NCBI GenBank assembly: GCA_963720725.1 | Contig: CAVRGN010000013.1 | Location: 774,190-838,189, forward strand | Direction of reading: 5' to 3' | Length of the DNA stretch: 64,000 nt | Origin: Benzoatithermus sp963720725 | Lineage (GTDB): Bacteria > Pseudomonadota > Alphaproteobacteria > Geminicoccales > Geminicoccaceae | Shown here: positions 1 to 9,189 of the stretch, in pieces | How positions within the stretch are numbered: the first letter of the stretch is position 1 | How the letters are laid out: each line of letters starts with the position of its first letter | Notes under the pieces: generated by a model | Told to the model about the DNA's origin: nothing | Seen by the model: only the letters and a program-made list of their open reading frames with translations | The model's database searches: none | Made by a program: the position numbers and the translations under genes

Positions 1-14
1 CGAGCGGAGCGGGA

Positions 15-953
15 ATGGGCCTCATGCGCGCGGCAGCGATCGGAGAGTGCATGGTGGAATTTCACCGGCGGCCCGACGGGTCCTACGGCCGGGCCTTCGG
101 TGGCGACACGCTCAACTGCGCCCTCTACCTCACTCGCCTCGGCGTGCCCACCGACTATGTCACGCTGCTGGGCGACGACGTCCTCAGTCAGGAGATGTTG
201 GAGGCGTGGGAGGCAGAGGGCATCGGGTCCGGCTTGATCGGGCGCGTGCCCGGGCGGCTGCCCGGGCTCTACCTGATCGAGACGGATGCGGACGGGGAGC
301 GCACCTTCCTCTACTGGCGCAGCGCCGCACCGGCGCGCGAGCTGATGGCGCTGCGTGGCGACAGTTTGGCCACCGACCTCGCTCCCCACGACCTGATCTA
401 CCTTTCCGGCATCACCCTCTCCCTGTTCGACGCGGCCGACCGCGCACGTCTGTTCTCGCTGCTGGCCGGGCTCCGCCGGGAGGGTGCCCGGGTGGCGTTC
501 GACGGCAACTACCGTCCGCGCGGCTGGCCCGATCCCGAGGAGGCGCGCGCGGCGTTCACGGCCCTGCTGCGGCAGACCGACATCGCCCTGCCCACCTTCG
601 ACGACGAGGCGGCGCTGTTCGGCGACGTTTCGCCCGCCGCCACCGTCGAGCGTCTGAGCGCCCTGGGCGTGGCCGAGATCGCGGTCAAGCAGGGGGACAG
701 GCCATGCCTCGTGGCCGAGGGCGGGTCGGTGACGCCGGTGCCGGCGCCGCGGCGGGTCGAGCCCGTCGACACCACCGCCGCCGGCGACAGCTTCAACGCC
801 GGCTATCTGGCGGCTCGCCTGGGCGGCCAGCCGCCCGCCGCAGCCGCCGCCGCGGGCCACCTGCTGGCGGGTGAGGTCATCCGCCACCGCGGCGCCATCA
901 TCCCCCGAGCGGCGATGCCCGTTCGCCACGACAGAGGGCGTGGCGCGCCGTGA
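15..953 (+). CDS. kdgK: PfkB-family sugar kinase, likely 2-keto-3-deoxygluconate kinase
   Basis: Ribokinase-type kinase that would phosphorylate 2-keto-3-deoxygluconate (KDG) in the cytoplasm, feeding Entner-Doudoroff-type sugar-acid catabolism. The 312-residue length fits the family. The N-terminal IGECMVEF strand and the GGDTLNCA motif are typical of KDG kinases, and the PfkB signature 2 DTTAAGDSFNAGYLA near residues 251-265 carries the catalytic Asp at about 258. The ATG at 15 has a purine-rich GGAGCGGG just upstream; a second ATG at 24 is possible. A lactonase and a sugar ABC transporter lie 3-9 kb away, which suits a sugar-acid locus. Substrate specificity within PfkB is inferred from motif resemblance only. 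Confidence 0.8.
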   Translation: MGLMRAAAIGECMVEFHRRPDGSYGRAFGGDTLNCALYLTRLGVPTDYVTLLGDDVLSQEMLEAWEAEGIGSGLIGRVPGRLPGLYLIETDADGERTFLYWRSAAPARELMALRGDSLATDLAPHDLIYLSGITLSLFDAADRARLFSLLAGLRREGARVAFDGNYRPRGWPDPEEARAAFTALLRQTDIALPTFDDEAALFGDVSPAATVERLSALGVAEIAVKQGDRPCLVAEGGSVTPVPAPRRVEPVDTTAAGDSFNAGYLAARLGGQPPAAAAAAGHLLAGEVIRHRGAIIPRAAMPVRHDRGRGAP

Positions 954-1034
954 ACAGGCCATGTCGCAGGCGCACTGTCGGGCGGCCGGGCCGCCGCCTA
1001 ACTTTACCAGTGCATCCATTGCGCCTGGAATCCA

Positions 1035-1277
1035 GTGGCCGTGAGCTTCGTCGGCGTCATCCCGTCTCCCTGCATCGGCGTCTGCCGACTCGACCTCGAA
1101 CGGCGGGTGTGCGAAGGCTGTCTGCGTACGACAGTCGAAATCGCGCGCTGGCCGGCCGCCGACACGCCCGAACGTCTTGAGATCCTGCAGCAGCTGCGCG
1201 AGCGGCGGCGTGCCATCGGGCGGACGAGCGTGGCGGACAGCAGGCCGCGGCGACGGGCCAGGGTAAGCGCAGTCTAG
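1035..1277 (+). CDS. DUF1289 family small protein
   Basis: An 80-residue protein with the DUF1289 pattern: PSPCIGVCRLD, then CEGCLRT, then an EIARW segment, giving four cysteines in a CxxxC...CxxC arrangement likely to bind a metal. The function of the family is not established. It starts with GTG at 1035 (a second GTG lies at 1041) and stops two bases before the next gene, so the two are probably co-transcribed and translationally coupled. The C-terminus beyond residue 60 is Arg-rich and not conserved in the family as I know it. Confidence 0.75.
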   Translation: MAVSFVGVIPSPCIGVCRLDLERRVCEGCLRTTVEIARWPAADTPERLEILQQLRERRRAIGRTSVADSRPRRRARVSAV

Positions 1278-1279
1278 TC

Positions 1280-2278
1280 ATGGTCGATCTCGATTCGCTG
1301 CTGGCGGCACATCCGGTGCTGCTGGCCGACGGTGGCATGGGCACCGGCCTGTTCGCCCTCGGCCTGTCCACCGGCGACAGCCCCGAGCTGTGGAACCTGT
1401 CGCACCCCGAGCGCGTCGCCGCCGTGCATCGCGGCTTCGTCGAGGCCGGCTCCGACATCATCCTGACCAACAGCTTCGGCGGCACCCGCCAGCGACTCAA
1501 GCTGCACCAGGCGCAGGACCGGGTCGCCGAGCTGAACCGGGCCGCGGCGCAGCTCGCCCGCGATGTTGCCGCCGCCGCCGGGCGGCCGGTGCTGGTCGCG
1601 GGCTCGATGGGCCCGACCGGCGAGCTCGTGGTGCCGCTGGGTGCGATGACCATGGACGAGGCAGCCGCCGCCTTCGCCGAGCAGGCGCAGGCGCTGGCCG
1701 CGGGTGGTGCCGACGTGCTTTGGATCGAGACCATGTCCGCGGCCGAGGAAGTCGAAGCGGCAATTGCGGGGGCGGCGACCACGGACCTGCCGGTTGTCCT
1801 GACCCTCAGCTTCGACACCAACGGCCGCACCATGATGGGTTTCGGGCCGGACGCTCTGGTCGAGCTGGTCGCACGCTTGCCGCGCCGCCCAAGGGCCTTC
1901 GGCGCCAATTGCGGCACCGGTCCCGGTCAGCTTCTGGCCGCCGTGCTCGGCCTTGCCGATCGTGCGGGAGACGACGCGATCCTGGTCGCCAAGGGGAACT
2001 GCGGCATTCCCGAATATCGCGACGGCCAGATCTGCTACAGCGGCACCCCTGCCATCATGGCCGACTATGCCAGGCTGGCGCGTGACTGCGGCGCAAGGAT
2101 CATCGGGGGCTGCTGTGGCACCACCGCCGCCCACATTGCCGCGATGCGCAGCGCGCTGGACGGGACCGCCCCCGGCGCGAGACCGACCATCGGCGAGATC
2201 TCTGCCGCCCTCGGACCCGTAGTGCTGCCAAGGGCGGCCGAGCCCGACCGGAGCGAGCGGCGGCGCCGGCGGGTCTGA
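1280..2278 (+). CDS. Betaine/S-methylmethionine-type homocysteine S-methyltransferase
   Basis: A Zn-dependent methyltransferase of the BHMT/MmuM family, moving a methyl group from a donor such as betaine to homocysteine to make methionine. The 332 residues begin with the family's DGGMGTGLF motif. The Zn ligands are visible: Cys in GANCG (about residue 211) and the Cys pair in GGCCGTT (about 278-279). TNSFGG near residue 62 is the conserved TN(S/T)F segment. It starts two bases after the DUF1289 gene. The methyl donor cannot be read from the sequence; many alphaproteobacterial proteins of this size are annotated as betaine-homocysteine methyltransferases. Confidence 0.8.
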   Translation: MVDLDSLLAAHPVLLADGGMGTGLFALGLSTGDSPELWNLSHPERVAAVHRGFVEAGSDIILTNSFGGTRQRLKLHQAQDRVAELNRAAAQLARDVAAAAGRPVLVAGSMGPTGELVVPLGAMTMDEAAAAFAEQAQALAAGGADVLWIETMSAAEEVEAAIAGAATTDLPVVLTLSFDTNGRTMMGFGPDALVELVARLPRRPRAFGANCGTGPGQLLAAVLGLADRAGDDAILVAKGNCGIPEYRDGQICYSGTPAIMADYARLARDCGARIIGGCCGTTAAHIAAMRSALDGTAPGARPTIGEISAALGPVVLPRAAEPDRSERRRRRV

Positions 2279-2338
2279 ACGGGCGAGCACAAGCCTAGGG
2301 ACCCGATCGGGACAGCGCCGGTTTCTTGCTCGTTCATC

Positions 2339-2361
2339 CGGCAGCCCTAGGCCGGCTGCCG
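2339..2361 (+). terminator. Hairpin after the homocysteine methyltransferase gene
   Basis: Eight base pairs, CGGCAGCC with GGCTGCCG, around a 7-base loop, about 60 bases after the stop codon. No T-run follows, so it may be a weak or Rho-assisted terminator or an mRNA-stabilising end rather than a canonical intrinsic terminator. Confidence 0.35.
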
Positions 2362-2433
2362 AGCCATATTCCTTGCGGTGAATCCCATACGGTCGTTTGT
2401 CAAGTAACGACTCGGCTAAGATACAGAAAAAAA

Positions 2434-2456
2434 GCAGTGACTACAATGTGCACTGC
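2434..2456. promoter_or_regulatory. Inverted repeat upstream of the porin, possible operator
   Basis: GCAGTG and CACTGC form a perfect 6-bp inverted repeat with an 11-base spacer, directly upstream of the putative -35 box of the porin promoter. It sits in an AT-rich island (about 2385-2500) that contrasts with the GC-rich surroundings. A regulator site is inferred from position and symmetry only; no PHO-box match is evident. Confidence 0.3.
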
Positions 2457-2457
2457 A

Positions 2458-2485
2458 TTGACAGATTATTGAGCTATCTTGAAAT
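2458..2485 (+). promoter_or_regulatory. Candidate sigma-70-type promoter of the porin gene
   Basis: A perfect TTGACA at 2458-2463 is followed after 16 bases by TGAAAT (4/6 match to TATAAT). It lies in the only AT-rich part of the 490-base gap between 2279 and 2769, and the rest of that gap holds no gene that I can recognise. The start codon is about 280 bases downstream, implying a long leader or a second promoter closer in. Confidence 0.45.
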
Positions 2486-2769
2486 TTTACTTTCTTTAAC
2501 TGGCGCGGCGCTCAAGGAGGCCGTGACGCCGCCGGCGATATCTGTCCGATCGCCTTGAGAGCCGCCGGTCGCCCTTGTCACGAGGCTGTCAACTCCCGGT
2601 GGCAAGCGAAGACGGCCAGTGTGTCACCACACGGACGTTGAGCGGCGAGGCCGCGGGCGCGGCGGTCCCGGCCGCTCGCCCTCCCGGGTCGGCGCCCGGG
2701 ACATGGTTGGCTGAAACAAAAAACACGTTCTCCTGCGGATCATCGACCTGCGTGTAGGGGGAAGACCCG

Positions 2770-4247
2770 ATGAGTGTCATCAACTCACGAGATGGCCTTG
2801 CGGTCATAGGCGGAGTGGCTGTGGCGTTGGTGTCCGCCGCGCCCGCGGCCGCGCAAGACGCCGCGCGAATGGAAGCGATCGAGCAGCAGATGCGTGCGCT
2901 GCAGGAGGAGCTGCAGCTGTTGAAGCGGGAGGCAGCCACGCGCGAGGCGCAGACCAAGGCCGCGCAGGAAGAGGCGGCCCGAGCCCGCGAGGAAGCGGCC
3001 CAGGCCCGAGCCGAGGCGCAGGCGGCCCAACGCCGCCTCGAGACCGCGCCGCCCGTGACGACCGCTGCCGCGGTATCGCCTGGGAGCGACTTCAAGATCA
3101 CCTATCCCAACGGTCGGCCGACCCTCGGCAGCGCAGACGGCCGGATCCAGACCTCGCTCGGTTCGCAGTTCCAGTTCGACGTCGGCAGCTGGATCGACGG
3201 GCCTTCTACCTCCGGCGAGAATCTGCGCCGCGGCCGGCTCTTCTTCGGCTTCAAGTACGACGATCTGAAGTTCAACATCACGCCGGACTTCGGCGGCTCG
3301 CCGGACGGCTCGGTGCGGCTGTACGAGGCCAACCTCAACTGGACGCCGGAAAAGCCGCTCACGGGCACGGTGGGCTACTTCAAGCCGTGGATCACGCTCC
3401 AGGAACTCGATGAGCTCGAACGACTTCCTGCTCCTCGAGCGGCCGAGCATCGTCGAGGTGTCGCGAGGCATCGCCGCCGGCGACACGCGGGCCTCGCTGG
3501 GCGCGAAGTACAACATGGATCGATGGTTCGTGTCCGGCTACCTCACCGGCAACTCTTGGGGCAACTCCAGCAGCGCGTCGCGAACCCGCTCTCAGATCGG
3601 TGCCGTGGCGCGCGTGGCCGGCAGGCCGGTCGCCAGCGCCGACTGGGACCTGCATCTCGGCTTTTCAGGCTCCTACGTCCCGGAGATTCTTGATACCAAC
3701 AATGGCCAGACCTTGAGGCTCAGGGACTTTCCCGAGGTGCGGCTCGAACTCGCGGCGGACGATCGACACCGGCAACATTGCCGCCGACCAGGCCTGGACT
3801 TGGGGCCCCGAGCTCGGCCTGCGCTACGACAACTTCCTGGTGCAGGGTGAATTCATCGAGATCGGCGTGGACCAGTCCGAGGGTGGCTCGGACCTGAGCT
3901 TCCCGGGCGGCTATGTCGAGGGGAGCTGGGTGCTCACCGGCGAGCCGCGCAGCTACGACATGTCCGCGGCCGCCTTCAAGCGGCCCAGTCCCAAAAATCC
4001 GGTCAGCTTCACCCAGGGCGAGGACGGGGGCTGGGGCGCGTGGGAGCTGACCTCGCGCTACAGCATCATCGACCTCAACGACAACAACATCGAGGGTGGC
4101 AAGCAGTCGATCGTCGGTCTCGGCCTCAGCTGGTATCCGAACAACATGCTCCGTTTCATCCTCCAGGGCGACTATGTCGACGTCGACAACGAAGACGACT
4201 TCAACAATTTCTACACTCTGGCACTTCGCTCGCAGCTCGCCTTTTGA
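2770..4247 (+). pseudogene. Phosphate-selective porin O/P family, two apparent frameshifts
   Basis: An outer-membrane porin of the OprO/OprP type. Read across three frames it gives a signal peptide (cleavage near APAAAQ), an Ala/Glu/Gln-rich coiled coil (residues about 30-95), then the barrel ending in LALRSQLAF with the terminal Phe typical of outer-membrane proteins. Frame 1 runs to about 3400 (GYFKPWITLQ), the next frame picks up MSSNDFLLLERPSIVEV at 3410 and continues to about 3750, and the third frame resumes with TIDTGNIAADQAWTWGPELG to the stop at 4247. Joined, the pieces match the family order with nothing missing. Either the gene is recently dead or there are two single-base assembly errors. 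The oligomerising coiled coil before the barrel is normal for this family. Confidence 0.75.
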
Positions 4248-4355
4248 CCGCACTTGTCTCGCCGGTCGGCGTGCCGCAGGTCGAAGATGATCGACGACGC
4301 GCGGGGCCGACCGGCGCTGTTCCAATTGCACGTGGCAGCGTGCGAGATTCCGAAG

Positions 4356-5492
4356 CTACGTCAGATGCGCTCCCCTAGTCTCGACGTAGACCGCGTAGAG
4401 CGACTGGCTCGCCGCCATGAACAGCCGGTTGCCCTTGCTGCCGCCGAAGCAGACATTCGCGCAGATCTCCGGTAGCCTTATCTGTCCGATGCGCGTGCCG
4501 TCGGGCGCGATCACGTGGACACCGTCATAGCCGTCGCCGACCCAGCCGGCGGCGGCCCAGATATTGCCGTCCTCGTCGACGCGAATGCCGTCATAGAGGC
4601 CCGCTTTGCCGCCCATCTCGGCCGTGGTCAGATGCTTGCCCTTGCCGAGCTTCTCGCCCTCGATCGGGAACTCCCAGATCACGGCGGCCGGGAGCTGCTC
4701 GGCATAGTGGCTGGTGCCCGTGTCGGCGACATAGAGCTTCTTGTAGTCGGGGCTGAAGCAGATCCCGTTGGGCTTGAACGGCTCGTCGGTCAGCTTGCTG
4801 ATGGTGCCGCTGCGGTCGATGCGGTAGACTGCCTCCTTGCGAAACGGCTGCGGCGTGGTGGCGTCGTAGCGCTTGCCTTCATAGTTCATCAGCGCGCCGT
4901 AGCCCGGGTCGGTGAACCAGATCGAGCCGTCGTCGGGGTGCACCACGCCATCGTTGGGCGCGTTGAAGCGCTCGCCTTCGAACTCGGTCGCGAGCTCGGT
5001 CACCGTGCCGTCCCGTTCGTAGCGGATCACGCTGGCGGGCTCGTGGCAGAAGCTGATCTGCCGACCCTCATAGTCGAAGGTGTTGCCGTTGCTGTGGCGG
5101 GAGAAGGCGCGGAAGCGGCGCCCGACATGATCGTCCTCCTCCAGCCAGCGGAGGTTCTCTGCGCGTGGTATGTCGCTCCAGACAAGATAGCGGCTGCCGC
5201 CGCACCAGGCGCAGCCCTCGGCCCACAGCGTGCCCGCATAGAGCCGCTGGATCGCCGCGTTGCCGAGCTTGGCGCCGAAGCGCTTGTCGAGCACCACGAT
5301 GTCCGGATCGGGATAGCGGATGATCTCGTCGGGCGCGAAGCTGCGGGCCATGGCCTCGGCCGACATGCCGGTCGCCGCCGCGACCGTGGCCGCCGCGGCC
5401 ATGAATCCGCGCCGGTCGAACCCGGCGGGATCGCCCGGCCGACAACTCTCGCCGGCGCGATTCTCGAACCGGTGCAGTTGCACGCGTGCCAT
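4356..5492 (-). CDS. SMP-30/gluconolactonase-like periplasmic hydrolase with Tat signal
   Basis: A six-bladed beta-propeller lactonase of the SMP-30/gluconolactonase/LRE family, expected to hydrolyse a sugar lactone. From the chosen ATG at 5492, preceded by GGGAGGA, the protein has 378 residues. Near residues 25-30 DRRGFMAAA is a twin-arginine motif followed by an Ala-rich hydrophobic stretch, so export folded to the periplasm is likely. Candidate metal and catalytic residues are in AEGCAW, FNAPNDG, KPNGICFS and YDGIRVDEDGNIW, in the family order. It is divergent from the sugar ABC transporter at 5706, with a 213-base shared promoter region, suggesting joint control. The exact lactone is unknown. 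Confidence 0.75.
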   Translation of the reverse strand: MARVQLHRFENRAGESCRPGDPAGFDRRGFMAAAATVAAATGMSAEAMARSFAPDEIIRYPDPDIVVLDKRFGAKLGNAAIQRLYAGTLWAEGCAWCGGSRYLVWSDIPRAENLRWLEEDDHVGRRFRAFSRHSNGNTFDYEGRQISFCHEPASVIRYERDGTVTELATEFEGERFNAPNDGVVHPDDGSIWFTDPGYGALMNYEGKRYDATTPQPFRKEAVYRIDRSGTISKLTDEPFKPNGICFSPDYKKLYVADTGTSHYAEQLPAAVIWEFPIEGEKLGKGKHLTTAEMGGKAGLYDGIRVDEDGNIWAAAGWVGDGYDGVHVIAPDGTRIGQIRLPEICANVCFGGSKGNRLFMAASQSLYAVYVETRGAHLT

Positions 5493-5705
5493 GTGGTTCC
5501 TCCCGTTGCCGTTGGTCCGGAGCGTCCGCCCGGACCAACGGCCAAGTTGCGCCTGCCGCAAAGACCGGTCAACGATCCGGTGTGGAAGCGCACAACGGCG
5601 TGCCTCCGAGGAGCCGGTTGGTTGCGCTGAGGATGGTGTTGGCGCAGGATGCGCCGAGACGAGCCCCCGTCCTAGCGGGTGGGTCGAGAACTAGGGAGGC
5701 TAGGT

Positions 5706-7046
5706 ATGACCTTGTTGACGAGGCGGAACGCGTTGCACCTGGGTGCGGGTGCGCTCGCGGGCACGACCATGCTGGCGAGCGGCGGCCTGCGGGCACAGAT
5801 CGCGGTCAAGGACGTGGCACCGCCGAAGTTCGAGATCGAGGATGGTGCCTCCTTGCGGGTGCTGCGGCCGTCCAAGTTCGTCCAGGGCGACGAGACCCTG
5901 TTCCTGGAGAACACCAAGAAGTTCACCGAGGCGACCGGGGTCGACGTCATCGTCACCAGCGAGAGCTGGGAGGATCTGCGCCCGAAGACGGCGACCGCCG
6001 CGGCCATCGGCAGCGGCCCGGACATCGTCTGCGCCTGGTCCGACGATCCGCACAAGTTCGAGGCCCAGTGCGTCGATCTCACCGACCTCGCCGACTATCT
6101 GGGCGAGAAGTATGGCGGCTGGTGGCCGATCGTCGAGAAGTACGGCAAGAGCCAGACCACGGGCAAGTGGATCGCGATGCCGATCGGCGGCTCGGGCAAT
6201 CGCGTGGTCTACCGCAAGTCCTGGGTCAACGAGGCCGGGTTCGACGAGGTCCCGACCGACCTCGACGGCTTCCTCGACATGGCGACCAAGCTCAAGGCCA
6301 ACGGCCATCCGATGGGGCTTGCCCTGGGCAACGCCACCGGCGACGCCAACTCCTGGTGCCACTGGCTGATGTGGACCCATGGCGGGGCGCTGACCGACGC
6401 CGACAACCAGGTCATCATCAACAGCAAGGAGACGGTCGAGGCCCTGAAGTACGGCAAGGCACTGGCCGACACCTTCATCGCCGGCGCCGCCTCCTGGCTC
6501 GACCCCAGCAACAACAAGGCGTTCCTCGCCGGAGAGATCGGGGCCACCGGCAACGGCATCTCGATCTACTATGCCGCCAAGAATTCCGAGGACGCCGCGA
6601 TCAAGGAGATGTCCAAGGACATCTACCACGCCCGCATGCCGATCGGCCCCGCGGGCAAGCCGACCGAGCGGGCGCTGATCGTCAATCCGATGATCTTCAC
6701 CCACACCAAGTATCCGAACGCGGCCAAGGAATATCTGCGCTTCATGATGGAGGAGGAGCAGTACCTGCCCTGGCTCACCGCCTCCATCGGCTACTGGAAC
6801 CACCCGCTCAAGGCCTACGACAAGGCGGCGATCTGGACCGACGACCCCAAGCACACCGCCTACCAGCACGTCCTCTCCGACGCGATCTGGGACGGCTATC
6901 AGGGCAGCGTCGGCGAAGCCTCGGCGGCGGTGACCGCCGACTTCGTCGTCGTGCAGATGGTGGCGTCTGTGGCGACCGGCCAAGCGACGCCCGAGGAGGC
7001 GGCGGCGGAAGCCGAACGCCGCGCCAAGCGTTACTACAAGTCCTGA
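5706..7046 (+). CDS. ABC transporter sugar-binding protein (family 1 extracellular SBP)
   Basis: Periplasmic solute-binding protein of a carbohydrate importer of the MalE/UgpB type. The ATG at 5706 is preferred because AGGGAGG lies 8-10 bases upstream; this gives 446 residues. The N-terminus LLTRRNALHLGAGALAGTTML resembles a Tat or Sec signal ending near LRAQ. The body contains SGPDIVCAW, IGGSGNRVVYRKSW and EEEQYLPWL, typical of cluster B binding proteins. It heads an operon with two permeases downstream (68-base gap, then an 8-base overlap). The substrate cannot be read; proximity to the lactonase suggests a sugar, sugar acid or polyol. Confidence 0.85.
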   Translation: MTLLTRRNALHLGAGALAGTTMLASGGLRAQIAVKDVAPPKFEIEDGASLRVLRPSKFVQGDETLFLENTKKFTEATGVDVIVTSESWEDLRPKTATAAAIGSGPDIVCAWSDDPHKFEAQCVDLTDLADYLGEKYGGWWPIVEKYGKSQTTGKWIAMPIGGSGNRVVYRKSWVNEAGFDEVPTDLDGFLDMATKLKANGHPMGLALGNATGDANSWCHWLMWTHGGALTDADNQVIINSKETVEALKYGKALADTFIAGAASWLDPSNNKAFLAGEIGATGNGISIYYAAKNSEDAAIKEMSKDIYHARMPIGPAGKPTERALIVNPMIFTHTKYPNAAKEYLRFMMEEEQYLPWLTASIGYWNHPLKAYDKAAIWTDDPKHTAYQHVLSDAIWDGYQGSVGEASAAVTADFVVVQMVASVATGQATPEEAAAEAERRAKRYYKS

Positions 7047-7114
7047 GGCGCAGCATCGGGGCCGCCGGCGCGACGCCGTCGGCCCCGCATCCACGCGACG
7101 GACCGGAGGCGGGC

Positions 7115-8068
7115 ATGGCGGCGACGGCGGAGCGGATCCCGATTCCCAGGCGTGAGCTCGGCTGGATGGCGCGGGCGCTGGACAGCAAGCCGTTCCTGAT
7201 CTTCCTCTGCCTCCTGCCCGCCCTGGGCATCCTGATCCTGTTCCTCACCTATCCCCTGGGCCTGGGCGTCTGGCTGGCCTTCACCGACGCCACCATCGGC
7301 CGCCCCGGCAAGTTCGTCGGGCTGGACAACTATATCTGGCTGTTCTCCGATCCCGTCTTCCGCCTGGCCGTGTTCAACACCCTGTTCTACACGATCCTCG
7401 CCACCTTCGGTAAGTTCGCGCTCGGGCTGTGGCTGGCGCTGCTGCTCAACCGCAACCTGCCGTTCAAGTCCTTCCTGCGCGCGATCCTGCTCGTCCCCTG
7501 GATCGTGCCGACCGTGCTGTCGGCGATCGCCTTCTGGTGGATCTACGACCCGCAATTCTCGATCATCTCCTACGTCCTGGTCGACGTGCTGGGCTGGCGC
7601 ACCACCTACATCGATTTCCTGGGCGAGCCGTGGAACGCGCGCCTGTCCCTGATCGCCGCCAACATCTGGCGCGGCATCCCGTTCGTCGCCATCTGCCTCC
7701 TGGCCGGCCTGCAGACCATCTCGCCCTCGCTCTACGAGGCGGCGATGATCGACGGTGCGTCGCCGTTCCAGCGCTTCCGCCACGTCACCTTCCCGATGCT
7801 GATGCCGATCCTGGCGGTGGTGATGACCTTCTCGGTCATCTTCACCTTCACCGACTTCCAGCTGGTCTACGCCATCACCCGCGGCGGCCCGGTCAACTCG
7901 ACCCATCTCATGGCCACGCTGGCCTACCAGCGTGGCATCCCGGGCGGGCAATTGGGCGAGGGGGCGGCGATCGCGGTCGCCATGATCCCGTTCCTGGTCG
8001 CCGCCACCGCCTTCAGCTACTTCGCGCTCGCCAACCGCAAGTGGCAGCAGGGAGGCCGCGATGAGTGA
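7115..8068 (+). CDS. Sugar ABC transporter permease, MalF/UgpA type
   Basis: Inner-membrane permease, 317 residues, with about six hydrophobic segments starting with FLIFLCLLPALGILILFLTY. The coupling-helix EAA motif is visible as YEAAMIDGASPFQRFRHVTFP near residues 209-229. ATG at 7115 is chosen because GGAGGC lies 5-10 bases upstream and the sequence before it has no permease resemblance. It follows the binding protein and overlaps the next permease gene by 8 bases, so the pair is translationally coupled. Confidence 0.88.
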   Translation: MAATAERIPIPRRELGWMARALDSKPFLIFLCLLPALGILILFLTYPLGLGVWLAFTDATIGRPGKFVGLDNYIWLFSDPVFRLAVFNTLFYTILATFGKFALGLWLALLLNRNLPFKSFLRAILLVPWIVPTVLSAIAFWWIYDPQFSIISYVLVDVLGWRTTYIDFLGEPWNARLSLIAANIWRGIPFVAICLLAGLQTISPSLYEAAMIDGASPFQRFRHVTFPMLMPILAVVMTFSVIFTFTDFQLVYAITRGGPVNSTHLMATLAYQRGIPGGQLGEGAAIAVAMIPFLVAATAFSYFALANRKWQQGGRDE

Positions 8069-8957
8069 GGCCGCCGCACCGGCCGCGATCGTGGCCCCCG
8101 AGCGTACCGGTGCCCTGCAGTGGGAATCGCTGCCGCGCCGGCTGCTCACGATCTGGCTGCCATTGTCCTGCTTCGTGATCGTGCTGCTGTTCCCGTTCTA
8201 TTGGATGGCGATCACCGCCATCAAGTCGAACGAGGAGCTCTACAACTTCAAGGAGTTCAACCCGCTCTGGGTCCATTCGCCGACCCTGGCCAACATCAAC
8301 CGGCTGCTGTTCGAGACCGACTATCCGCGCTGGCTGACCATCACCATGGTGGTGGCGATCGCCGCGACCCTGCTCTCGGTGTTCGCCGCCGTGCTCGCCG
8401 CCTACGCCATCCAGCGCCTGCGCTTCAAGGGCAGCAACTGGCTGGGCCTCGCCATCTACCTGGCCTACCTGGTCCCGCCCTCGATCCTGTTCATCCCGCT
8501 CGCGATCATGGTCTTCAACCTCGGCCTCTACGACAGCCCGCTGGCCCTGATCCTCACCTACCCCACCTTCCTGATCCCGTTCGCGACCTGGCTGCTGATC
8601 GGCTACTTCAAGTCGATCCCCTACGAGCTCGAGGAATGCGCGCTCATCGACGGCGCCACCCGCCTGCAGATCCTGTGGAAGATCACCCTGCCGCTGGCCG
8701 TCCCCGGCCTGATCTCCGCCGGCATCTTCGCCTTCACCCTGAGCTGGAACGAGTTCATCTACGCGCTGGCCTTCATCCAGTCGGCGGAGAACAAGACCGT
8801 GCCGGTCGCGGTCCTGACCCAGCTGGTCGAGGGCGACGTGTATCACTGGGGCTCGCTCATGGCCGGGGCGCTGCTGGGGTCGATTCCGGTGGCGCTGTTC
8901 TACAGCTTCTTCGTCGAGCATTATGTCAGCAGTTTGACCGGGGCGGTGAAGGAGTAG
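8061..8957 (+). CDS. Sugar ABC transporter permease, MalG/UgpE type
   Basis: Second inner-membrane permease of the importer, 298 residues. It has the MalG-type first helix (LPLSCFVIVLLFPFYWMAITAIKSN) and the EAA loop EECALIDGATRLQILWKITL, and ends in YVSSLTGAVKE. The start overlaps the end of the upstream permease by 8 bases. No ATPase gene follows, although a UgpC/MalK-type ATPase usually completes such operons. Instead a decayed copy of this gene's own 3' end lies 70 bases downstream. Confidence 0.88.
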   Translation: MSEAAAPAAIVAPERTGALQWESLPRRLLTIWLPLSCFVIVLLFPFYWMAITAIKSNEELYNFKEFNPLWVHSPTLANINRLLFETDYPRWLTITMVVAIAATLLSVFAAVLAAYAIQRLRFKGSNWLGLAIYLAYLVPPSILFIPLAIMVFNLGLYDSPLALILTYPTFLIPFATWLLIGYFKSIPYELEECALIDGATRLQILWKITLPLAVPGLISAGIFAFTLSWNEFIYALAFIQSAENKTVPVAVLTQLVEGDVYHWGSLMAGALLGSIPVALFYSFFVEHYVSSLTGAVKE

Positions 8958-8979
8958 GGGGCGAGCATCGAGCCGGACG

Positions 8980-8993
8980 AGCCGACGTCGGCT
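8980..8993. repeat. 14-bp perfect palindrome downstream of the permease operon
   Basis: AGCCGACGTCGGCT reads identically on both strands. It starts 22 bases after the permease stop codon. With no loop it is more like a protein-binding site or half of a cruciform than a terminator; its role is unknown. Confidence 0.4.
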
Positions 8994-9015
8994 TCCGCGC
9001 TGTGAAACACCGACG

Positions 9016-9095
9016 CGCTGGTGGGCTCGATTCCGGTGGCGCTGAGCATGGTTTTTTTACTGAGTACCATGTCAGCAGTCTGACGGGAACAACCA
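9016..9095 (+). pseudogene. Decayed duplicate of a MalG-type permease 3' end
   Basis: The 17 bases at 9028-9044 are identical to 8881-8897 in the intact permease, and the following bases still encode FFTEYHVSSLTGTTRE, matching FFVEHYVSSLTGAVKE after a frame change. A further weaker echo (GGTGGCGCTGAACATGGTCAGC) begins near 9107. This looks like the remains of a second permease gene, or of a tail duplication, left behind by a deletion. The rest of 8958-9190 shows no gene. Confidence 0.6.
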
Positions 9096-9189
9096 GGGAA
9101 CCAGACGGTGGCGCTGAACATGGTCAGCGGCATTGATGGTAGACTGGCCTGCTACTTGGCTAGGTATCGACCGTTCATTTACGCATCGT

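Noticed and set aside
5700..7094. A 464-codon antisense frame over the sugar-binding protein
   Set aside because: Codon-shadow composition and no motif; the sense gene has a clear ribosome-binding site and family motifs.
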